This document shows positions 55,452-64,000 of a DNA stretch of 64,000 nt, in pieces (the stretch's first letter is position 1; every line of letters begins with the position of its first letter). This DNA comes from Platanthera guangdongensis. Its lineage: Eukaryota; Streptophyta; Magnoliopsida; Asparagales; Orchidaceae. The notes under the pieces are model-generated. The model was not told the origin of the DNA. It did no database searches and saw only the letters and a list, made by a program, of their open reading frames with translations. The stretch is taken from the NCBI GenBank assembly GCA_039583875.1, contig CM077165.1, positions 72,156,757-72,220,756 on the forward strand, in the 5' to 3' direction. Both the position numbers and the translations under genes were made by a program.

Positions 55452-56148
55452 CACCTATCATAAGTGTGCAGACTTTCCAACCTAGACTATGAACTGGAAT
55501 AGGACCAAACAAGTCCATATGCAAGAGGTACATACACCTCTCAGAATCCTTGGCCCCAATGCTATTAAAAGATGCTTCTATCTGCTTGTCCTTTTGGCAT
55601 GCAGAGCAAATGTCCTCTTTGGTGCATCTCAGATTGGGTCTATTTCTGACTAGCCATTCACTGAAGAGCTTGCTAATTGTCTTGTAGTTCAAGTAAGCAA
55701 TCCTCTTGTGTCATTGCACACAATAAGAGACTTTCTCATTTGCTACTACACATACTGGTGAGTCTATACTTAAATATAAGAAGTTTAGGCAATAAATATT
55801 TCCACTCCTAGCGCCTGTCAAAATGACCTCTTGGTCACTTGACCTTTTGATCAGACCCTCATCCTTGTGGAATACAATGACATAACCAATATCACATAGT
55901 TGGCTTATGCTAATTAGATTGTTTTGCAATCTATCCACATAAGCTACATTTGTGATGGACACTATGTCATTGGTGATCATACCATAGCCCTTGGTAACTC
56001 CTCTATCTGAACCTCCAACGATCACTTTAGGTCCATTCCTCACTGGAGTACAATCCTTAAGATGTCTCTATATTCCTGTCATATGTCTGGAACATCCACT
56101 GTTCAAGTACCATATTGGCGTTGTATAAGTACTTGGACTAGCCTGCAA
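55452..56148 (-). pseudogene. Copia B integrase N-part and protease
   Basis: This continues the pol of copia B past copia C. It has integrase zinc finger pieces ([31 protein letters not shown] with the first catalytic Asp) and protease-downstream sequence (VIVGGSDRGVTKGYGMI). The protease site region (TCTGGAACATCCACTGTTCAAG) is near 56088-56109. It is broken by frameshifts. At about 56148 it joins a second copy of the ORF3 leader instead of gag. Confidence 0.8.
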
Positions 56149-56241
56149 ATATCTGTAGATTTTGCTAGAGATATTTTCACAGTGTAGCGGAGAGTCAAAA
56201 AGGGCTAGGAATAGTGTATTTTATTTTAAGCACAAACACAC

Positions 56242-56250
56242 CTATTTATA
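56242..56250 (-). promoter_or_regulatory. Duplicate internal TATA box
   Basis: The minus strand reads GTATAAATAGG, the counterpart of 39672-39680, now without an ORF3 downstream. Confidence 0.55.
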
Positions 56251-56369
56251 CTTACCCTTATTTGAGAATGTGGAGAGGCGCGTACCTGTCGTGTTTGACA
56301 TGATTTGATCAACAATTGAGATTAATTCTGGAATATAGTGGTAATCCAAATTGCCAGAGTGGATTTGTG

Positions 56370-56520
56370 GAGTGGCCTCGACGCACTTGACGCCTGAAGT
56401 TGTCTCAACGCACTCGATGCCTGGACACTTAGTCTTAGCATGCTCGATACCTGAAGTTGTCTGAGCATACTCGATGTCTGGACACTTAGTCTCAATGCAC
56501 TCGATGCTTAGACACTTAGT
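56370..56520. repeat. Duplicate internal GGCGTCGAGTGCG array
   Basis: Decayed CGACGCACTTGACGCCTGAAG-type units, the counterpart of 39800-39960. Confidence 0.75.
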
Positions 56521-57665
56521 CCAAATGTTCCTTTATATCCTACAAAGGTCAATTCTGCCTGTAATATATATGCATGAAAAGGAAATGATGCCACTTGTCT
56601 GTCTCGAGGGACACACTCAAGATTTATGTCTTCCCTTTCCGCATGCTCTCTAATGAAATGGTCTTTAATCTCTATATGCTTAGTACTGTTATGAGATACA
56701 AGATTCCTAGCATTAGAGATTGCACTAGAAGAATCATAAAATATGGAAGTTTTACATAGCTGGTGATTGCAGTCTTGTAGTTGAAACTGAATCCACAGTA
56801 GGTGTGCATAACTGTTTCCAACTGAGATATATTCTAATTCAGCTGTTAAGATGATAACACTAGTTTGCTTCTTGCTACTCCAGATACAAGTCTTCACCCT
56901 AGAAATTGACAGGTTCTAGAGGTACTTTTCCCATCTTCTCTATAACCTGCAAAATCTGCATCTGAATACCCAATTAGTTCAAAATCATTATTCCTAGGGA
57001 ACCATAGACCAAGATCAGGCATGCCCTTGAGATATCTCAGAATTATTTTTGTTGTAGAATAATGAGACTCTTTAGGGCTCTCCTGGTATTTAGCGCAAAC
57101 ACATGTAGCATACATGATGTCTGTCCTACTAAAAGTCAAGTAGAGGAAGGAGTTAATTATGCCTCTATATAAGGTTTCATTAACAGTTTCTCGAGTCTCA
57201 TCCTTGTCTATTAGTACACTTGACCCCATATGAGTTTTCATTATTGGGGCACTCTTTATTCCAAACTTCTTCATTAACTCCTTGGTGAATTTAGACTAAG
57301 AGATGAATAGACCATACTCTGACTGTCTAACTTGGAGGCCCAAGAAGTACTTGAGTTCACTCATACTGCTCATCTCAAACTGCCCTTGCATAAGTTTAGC
57401 AAACTTCTTCCAGAGACCATCATCAGTAGACCCAAAATTATGTCATCTACATAAATTTGGATTACAATGATCTTACCCTTGACTTCCCTAAGGAAAAATG
57501 TCTTATCTATTTTTCCTCTTAATAATTTATTCTTAATGAAAAAGCTAGACAGAGTTTCATACCATGCCCTAGGGGCTTGTTTCAATCCATACAAAGCTTT
57601 TCTTAGCTTAAACACATAATCAGGAAAGTTAGAGTTAACAAAACCTGAGGGTTGCTCAACATAGA
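56508..57665 (-). pseudogene. Copia B duplicate: RNase H and RT
   Basis: The minus strand carries RNase H ([48 protein letters not shown]) and RT ([53 protein letters not shown]). Stops and shifts match neither copy exactly. It is cut by the solo LTR in the DNA for VYVEQP and continues at 59335. Confidence 0.85.
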
Positions 57666-59329
57666 TGAAAGAAAACGGTTGTCAACCTAAATCACCTAGA
57701 GGGGGGGGGGGTGAATAGGTGAGTTGTGCGTCTTTTTGCGGAATAAAAAATAGTTATAGCACAGCACAGAACGATCTACCAATATCACAGACGACACAAG
57801 AGTTATAGTGGTTCCCCAACCTTGGGTACATCCACTTTCCCTCACCGATCTAGCACTCAACTAGACTCGGCTACTCCACTATCTCGGATCAAAAAACGAT
57901 CCTACCCTCGGAACAAAGTTCCTACAAACTCGATCCAAACAAAGGGATCTACACCTCGGAAGATAACACTTCCTACAAACTCGGAGTGAAAAACTGCTAC
58001 ACTCGGAGAGGATTTCTCCTACAAGATAAATAAAGTGTTTACAAGAATACAAACAGTAAATCACTCAGATCTGAATGAAACGGCCATGATCTTCTTCTTT
58101 TCAACTTTGTAGCACTTTCAGAAATCGGTGAAGAGGTTCTCGGCTTCGATCTGGATTTACTCGCTTTTACAGAAATCGAGAGAGAATATGATCAGCGAAG
58201 TCGATCTCGATCTGTAACTTTCTTCAGAATAGTCCTCTGAAAGTAGAAGCTTTGGCCGGAGAAGAAGGCGGCGGCGGCGACTTCCGATTTGCGAAAATCA
58301 GAGAGGAGTCGGCTGAAGAATATTTCTCGAAATAGAATGACAAGAAAGCTTGGAGAATACTTAGAGTTTGTCATTTTCTGATAAGACCTTATATAGGAGA
58401 GACTAATGGTCATAATCGGTCATAATGATGTACACGTGGACCAATCATGTCGCGTGATTTGAAAAATCTCGTCAGAAAAAGGACTTAGAAAAATTTCGGA
58501 AAGAGTCAGCCAACTACACGAGTAAGTCAATAACTACTCGAGTAGTTGAATAACTACTCGAGTATATGAAGGAGAACATACTCGGGTATATGTAGATAGA
58601 CTACTCGAGTATATAGAAATTAACTACTCGAGTAAGCAGACAAAACTACTCGAGTATGTGTAGAGACTTACTCGAGTACATAAAGGATCTACTTGAGTAC
58701 TGGAGAAGCTACTCGAGTATATTACATGAACTACTCGAGTACATGAAGTACTACTCGAGTGGAATACTTAGAAAAATTCTGAAGAGGTCAGCTGGCAACT
58801 ACTCGAGTAGTTGAACTAAACTACTCGAGAGGAAGTAATCTACTCGAGTATATAAGCATGCTACTCGAGTATATGACTCTGTCTACTCGAGTAGGTGACT
58901 TAGCTACTCGAGTATATGACTATGTCTACTCGAGTAGGTGACTTAGCTACTCGAGTATATTATACTCATACTACTCGAGTAGGTGAAAGCTCTACTCGAG
59001 TAAAACACCTAGAAAATTTCTGGTGTAGGAATAACTGATTCTTCTAGAGTAGTCAACTCCCAATTCCTTTCCCATAGTCCAATAGCTTGAATATGAAGTG
59101 TATCCAAATTGAGAGACCACACATGAGTCAACACCTTGGAATATGCAATGAGGGATTACATTGCACAGTTCCTGTGTTTGGTGACCCACTGTGGACTGAC
59201 AATGGTCTACACTTCTAGTGAAATTCCTGCAAACATATAACTCAAACCAAGCATCAAATACAACTTAATTCATCTTAGTTCTAGGGAGGCTTCATCAAAT
59301 CTGAGTTCATGTGGTTGAAATACCCAACA
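57666..59329 (-). mobile_element. Solo copia LTR, ACTCGAGT family, TSD ATAGA
   Basis: A 1664-bp LTR from TGAAAGAAAACGG to ATACCCAACA with ATAGA at 57661-57665 and 59330-59334. It has the G-run hairpin near 57693-57721, a leader array of ACTCGGA/CCTACAAACTCG words at 57880-58030, a TATA box (minus CCTATATAAGG) at 58387-58397 and the ACTCGAGT array upstream. Part of the left third is GC-rich (GGCGGCGGCGGCGA at about 58267). Confidence 0.93.
58510..59005. repeat. ACTCGAGT palindrome array (U3)
   Basis: More than 20 copies of CTACTCGAGTA, most 18-26 bp apart (for example starts at 58536 and 58556, 20 bp). A minority have single changes (CTACTTGAGTA, ATACTCGGGTA). The array sits upstream of the LTR TATA box in the minus sense. 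Confidence 0.95.
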
Positions 59330-59334
59330 ATAGA

Positions 59335-61284
59335 CCTCCTCTTTTAGTTCACCATTTTGGAAAGCTGACTTAACATCCATTTGGTAGACCTTAAAACCTT
59401 TATGTCCAACATATGCAAAGAATAGTCTTATTTCTTCTAACCTAGCAACTGGTGCAAAAGTTTAATCAAAGTCAATACCTTCCTCTTGTATGTATCCCTT
59501 GGGAACTAGTATAGCTTTATTTCTGATGATAACACCATTCTCAACAAGTTTTTTTCCAATAAATCCCCTTGGTTCTAATGATGTTAAGTCAATGAGATCA
59601 GGGAAACAACTTCCAGACTTTATATCTTTTGAATTGGTTCAGTTCTTCTAGCATATCCACCTTCCAAAATGGATCAATTTTGGTATCTTCAAACCTCTTT
59701 GTTTCATCTTGAGACTGAACGCATGAATACATAGCAATGTTGAGGCTTCTGCCCCTAATTGTGACACCTTGACTTGCATCTCCTATGATATAATCTCTAT
59801 GATAATCCCTGAAATGTCTAACAGCTATTGGCATTCTATCTTCAGCATCATGAACTTCAATGGTTGAATCTTGCTGGTCTTCAGCTATGTCCTGTGTATT
59901 TGGATCTTCTTCAGGGATGAGTACACCATCATCTTCCTCTTGCGCAGTATGAGGAGTGTCCTTGATGGTTAGTTTATCCATCTTCAATTCTATACCTGTA
60001 GATCTAGAGGAGCTTGGCAGCTCACTATTAATCATAGAAAATTCATCAAATACTACATTCACAGACTCTTCTATATATTGGTTCTTCAAGTTATAGACTC
60101 TATAAGCAATGTTGTGGTTGATGTACCCAACAAAAATTCTCTCATAGGATTTAACAACAAACTTAGTCAAGTAGGTCTTTCAATTATTGAGCACAAAACA
60201 CTTGCTTCGAAATATCCTAAAGTATGCCAAATTTGGATTTCTGTCTTTTATAATCTCATAGGGATTCTTCTTGTGATACTTGTTGATAGAAGCTCTATTC
60301 AGGACATGACAAACAGTGTTTACTGCATCAGCCAAGAAGTACTTTGGAGAGAAGTGTCACTGAGTAGTGTCCTGTCAGCTTCTATAAGAGTCTTATTTTT
60401 CCTCTCTACAATCCCATTTTGCTAGGGTATTCTTGGAGAAGAAAACTCCTAAGAATACCTTGCTCTCCACAGAACTTTATCATGCCTTCAGACTAAAATT
60501 TAGTATCGTCACTTCTGATTTTGACCACAGAGCTATCCTTTTCATCCTGAACTTGCCTTACAAAGGTCAAAAAGGTGTCTAGGGTTTCAGACTTTTCTTG
60601 AGAAAGAAAACCCAAGCAAATCTGGAATAGTCATCAACTATCATAAATGTGCAGACTTTCCAGTCTAGACTATGAACTGGAATAGGACCAAACAAGTCCA
60701 TATGTAAGAGGTACATACACCTCTAAGAATCCTTAGCCCCAGTGCTATTAAAAGATGCTTTTGTCTGCTTGCCCTTTTGGCATGCAGGACAAATGTCCTC
60801 TTTGGTGCATCGCAGATTGGGTCTATTTTTGACTAGCCTTTCACTAAAGAGCTTGCTAATTATCTCATAGTTCAAGTAAGCAATCCTCTTGTGCCATTGC
60901 ACACAATAAGAGACTTTCTCATTTACTACTAGATATACTGGTGAGTCTATACTTAAACATAAGAAGTTTAGACAATAAATATTTCCACTCCTAGTGCTTG
61001 TCAAAATGACGTTTTGGTCACTTGACCTTTTGATCAGATACTCAACCTTGTAGAATACAATGGCATAACCAATATCGCATAGTTGGCTTATCGTAATAAG
61101 ATTGTGTTGCAATCCATCCACATAAGCTACATTTGTGATGGACACTATGCCATTGGTGATCATACCATAGCCCTTGGTAACTCCTCTATCTGAACCTCCA
61201 AAGATCACTTTAGGTCCATTCCTCACTAGAGTATAATACTTAAGATGGCTCTGTGTTCCTGTCATATTTCTGGAACATCCACTG
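59335..61284 (-). pseudogene. Copia B duplicate: RT N-part, integrase, protease
   Basis: From right to left on the minus strand: protease-downstream region (MTGTQSHLKYYTLVRNGPKVIFGG), GAG-pre-integrase ([38 protein letters not shown]), integrase core pieces, then the linker (VKSYERIFVGY, MINSELPSSSRSTGIELKMDKLTI) and start of RT. Several stops and frameshifts are present. It is truncated at 61284 by copia E within the DNA for the protease. Confidence 0.85.
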
Positions 61285-63286
61285 TGAAAGAACTAGTGCC
61301 TAAACACCTAGAGGGGGGGGGGTGAATAGGTGCACTTTATCTTTTTAACTTTTAAGGCAGAAACACTGAATTATTAGTCCTGTTTATGCAATTCTTTACA
61401 GCAATTCAGCACAAATAACACAGCAATCACACAAGCATACAATCATAGAGAGCACACAGGATTTATAGTGGTTTCCCAAGGTCTGGGTACATCCACTTTC
61501 CCCCTTCGCCTATCTAGTAGTGTACTAGATTCGGCCTAACTTCTCCACTACTTCTCAAATCCACAGATCTTACAGCTCAGAACCCAAACAGGTTCCTACA
61601 ACTCAGAGTGATCCCACTCCTACAACTCAGGCACAACAGCCCTACCACTCAGTCTTCACCAAGACCTACACTCAGCCTTCAATAAGGCCTACACTCAGCC
61701 TTCAACAAGGCCTACACTCAGAGAAATGTATCTCCTAAACTCAGGCACACAAGCCCTACCACTCAGCCTTTATAAATATAGGCTTACAACTCAGATCCCT
61801 TAGGATCCTATAGAAAATAAAGAGTACAAGGATTAATAACCACAACTCTGATTGAGAAAGATGAGTTGACTGGATTCTTGATGAGTTCTTGAAAGAACTT
61901 TGTTGAGATCAACCTCCCTTGGATTTCTTCAAAGCTTCTTGAATTAGAACACAGTAGGGTTGTATATCTATGCAGAAGATCTTCAATCAACTGCTGACTT
62001 GAGAATCAGATCTCAATCTGAAACTTTCTTATCAGCCTGGTTCAATAGCTGTCTTCTTAGAATGAGCTTTCTCTCTCCAACTTCTTAGATCTTCACTTGA
62101 AGGTCTTCTTCTTATTGTGTTGTTTTTCACTTCAATGATTGCTTCATCTAATCTCATATTCACTTCTGTTGAAGGAATAAGTATTTATATAAGCTTTCTT
62201 CATGGTGACCGGCTGATCCGGATTCTAACAAACTTCTGACAGCTCTAACAGTAGCAGTTGACTGGTTGAAATGGCAGCTATCAAGTCATCCAGTCACTTC
62301 TTGAAAACTCTGTCACTGTCTAAAAGTGTCGAGACAGACAGTCTTTAAGTGTCGACATAAATAGACCAAGTGTCGGCACAAGTAGACTAAGTGTCGACAC
62401 TAGCCTTCATGGTGTCGACACAACTTCTTGTGTTGTAGAAGCTGCTTCTCAACACTGCTTCTTCAGAATGTGTCGAAACTGATCATGTGTGTCGACACAA
62501 GTCCTTCTTCTTCAATACTTAGTTTATTTCTGCTAAGTGTCGACACAACTCCTTTGTGTCGACACATCTTCTTGTGTTGAAACTTGCTAAGTGTCGACAC
62601 ATCTTCTTTGTGTCGACACATGCCTTCTGTGTTGAAACTTTTGCTGAGTGTCGACACATCTCCTTTGTGTCGACACATTCTTCATGTGTTGAGACTTTGC
62701 TGAGTGTCGACACATCTCCTTTGTGACGACACATTCTTCATGTGTTGAGACTTTGCTGAGTGTCGACACATCTCCTTTGTGTCGACACTTGTACTTAAAC
62801 TCTGTTGAAGTTTGCTGAGTGTCGACACAGCCTCCTAGTGTCGACACTTGTACATGAACTTTGTTGAAGTTTGCTGAGTGTCGACACAGCCTCCTAGTGT
62901 CGACACTTTTGATGTCGACAAAGTTCCTCTGGGTGTCGACACTGCTTCTAAGTGTCGACACTGATTCTTTAGACATTTCTTCATTATGTGTCCACACTGC
63001 CTGTATGTGTTGACACTTTCCTTCTGGTGTCGACTCTGCATTCCTGGTGTCGACATAATTACTCCAAGTGTCGACACATCTTCTCTAGGTGTCGACACAA
63101 GCCTTCTTAAGTGTTGACACTTTTCTTCTGGGTGTCGACACATGGACTTAGAAACTTTTCCTGCAAACCTGCAGTTACTTAACCTGCACAAATAAACATA
63201 AAGCACATCAAATACACCTTGATGTATATCATTGAGTAGGGTGAGGCTTCTTCAAATCAGGTACATATATTCCAATGTACCCAACA
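61285..63286 (-). repeat. Copia E 3' LTR (GTGTCGACAC family)
   Basis: A 2002-bp LTR from TGAAAGAACTAG to GTACCCAACA, preceded by CACTG (expected TSD; partner off the window). It has the same plan as the copia C LTR: hairpin at 61306-61332, CTACACTCAG leader array at about 61570-61800, TATA (minus TTATATAAATAC) at 62181-62192 and palindrome array at about 62326-63140. Confidence 0.92.
62326..63140. repeat. GTGTCGACAC palindrome array (U3 of copia E)
   Basis: About 25 copies with single-base decays (GTGTCGGCAC, GTGTCGACAT, GTGACGACAC). One 62-bp stretch (CATCTCCTTTG..., TTCATGTGTTGAGACTTTGCTGAG) is directly duplicated at about 62650-62770. Confidence 0.93.
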
Positions 63287-63565
63287 ATCTCCCCCTATTT
63301 GGAGAAGTCATAACCCTTTGTCAATGATATACACCATACATAACAAATTCTCAGTATGATGTACAACAAATTTATGTGACAGGGAAAATACTTAAACAAT
63401 ATGTATAAACAGAACATATATAAACAATTATCTCAGAACACTTAATGTAATAGATTTGAACCATGACACAATGTTCTTACACATTCCAACATTTTCATTA
63501 GTCAAAAGTTTACATAGAATTTTAATACAAATGATTACAATTTGTAATCTTAAGAAAATGCTATC
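63287..63565 (-). other. Copia E 3' UTR and polypurine tract
   Basis: ATCTCCCCCTATTTGGAGAAG follows the LTR, as in copia C. On the minus strand this is the polypurine tract. The remainder is AT-rich with no gene. Confidence 0.85.
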
Positions 63566-64000
63566 CTAAGGCTGCTCTGGTTCCTTGATTATAATCCCCT
63601 TTCCAGATTGAATCTTTGCTTGAACTGTAGCTTCAGTGTCATCAGCAGCAGCAGGCTTCTTCCTTTTGAGATCTTTCTTTTTCAGCTCTTCAGCCTTTAT
63701 CTTCTGCCTTTCAAAATAGTGATAAGGCTTGGGGAAATACTTGCTAGGCTCCTGTGTATTAGGAGGTAGCTTTCCCAGTTTAGCATTTCTTCTATATTAT
63801 ACAATGGCCTCTTGCCTATTCTCATGTTTCCTCCACTCCTGTTCAGAATACCATTTGCCTCTATCCAGGATATTGTCCTTTGCAACCTTCCAAGCAGTCA
63901 AGATGATATTCCTGCATGTGGGGCTCCATTGTTCAAAATCTGGCCTGAGTTCAGCTTGCTCTCTAAACCTTTTCTTAGACAATTGAGACTCTTGTTCTTT
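63566..64000 (-). pseudogene. Copia E ORF3, C-terminal part (runs off window)
   Basis: The stop TAG is at 63566-63568 after GKGIIIKEPEQP. The protein closely follows copia C ORF3: FREQAELRPDFEQWSP, NIILTAWKVAKDNILDRGKW, LGKLP...EPSKYFPKPYHYFERQKIKAE. A TAA at 63797-63799 replaces the Gln codon found in copia C (QEAIV then stop instead of QESIVQ). The rest lies beyond the right edge. Confidence 0.85.

Larger units (their letters stand above)
56149..61284 (-). repeat. Second copy of a 3.5-kb copia B internal segment
   Basis: After removing the 57666-59329 LTR, this stretch repeats in the same order and strand the sequence from 39584 through the integrase to the protease of copia B. No LTR lies between the copies. 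The copies differ by several percent by eye. It begins within the ORF3 leader (TGTAGATTTTGCTAGAGATATTTTCAC), has no ORF3 ATG, and runs to the protease region, where copia E interrupts it. Confidence 0.8.

Overview
This is plant nuclear DNA from a repeat-rich angiosperm genome; I could not identify the species. I see no host gene, tRNA or rRNA. Nearly all of the window is LTR retrotransposons nested in one another, with plant-type features throughout: initiator-Met-tRNA primer binding sites, 5-bp target duplications, Ty1/copia elements with very long LTRs and an extra third ORF, and Ty3/gypsy chromoviruses.

Layout. (1) Positions 1-33047 hold an old minus-strand copia element, A. Its third ORF (ORF3) is split by a Del/Tekay-like gypsy remnant (gypsy-1, 2566-20497). 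The 5' LTR of gypsy-1 is split by a second chromovirus (gypsy-2, 7066-16093, TSD CTCGA), and the 3' LTR of gypsy-2 is split by a solo copia LTR (7784-9660). The integrase region of A is split by a 4.5-kb solo Del-type LTR (23680-28219, TSD TCTTG). (2) Positions 33048-33262 are a plus-strand scrap of an older copia integrase. (3) From 33263 lies copia B, a relative of A. Its ORF3 is split by a plus-strand solo LTR (36654-38376, TSD GTGTC), and about 3.5 kb of its interior is tandemly duplicated (second copy from about 56149). (4) Copia C (42399-55446, TSD GTCAT) sits in the integrase of B. It is full length and young, with an uninterrupted 1055-residue pol. (5) A solo LTR (57666-59329, TSD ATAGA) and the 3' end of copia E, a sister of C (61285 to the window end), are inserted in the duplicated part of B.

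The most interesting signal is a two-promoter design shared by the copia elements. Each LTR carries, upstream of its TATA box, a dense array of short CpG-centred palindromes or dyads. The motif differs by family: GTGTCGACAC in C, E and the 7784 solo LTR; GGCGTTGAGTG dyads in A and B; ACTCGAGT in the 57666 solo LTR; TTCGTCGAGTAT in the 36654 solo LTR; possibly ACACGGGCGTGT at the left edge. In C the pair spacing is 18-21 bp, about two helical turns, and the first pair I measured in the 57666 LTR is 20 bp. A second, internal array of the same family-specific motif, followed by a TATAAATA box, lies between pol and ORF3, with the ORF3 ATG about 100-115 bp downstream in A, B and C. The array sequence thus changes between families while the LTR array and the internal array stay matched. 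This suggests a co-evolving regulatory circuit, possibly involving the ORF3 product. In soybean SIRE1 the downstream ORF is instead reported to be reached by stop-codon suppression.

All coordinates, motif counts and homology statements come from reading the sequence by eye. No alignment or database search was run.
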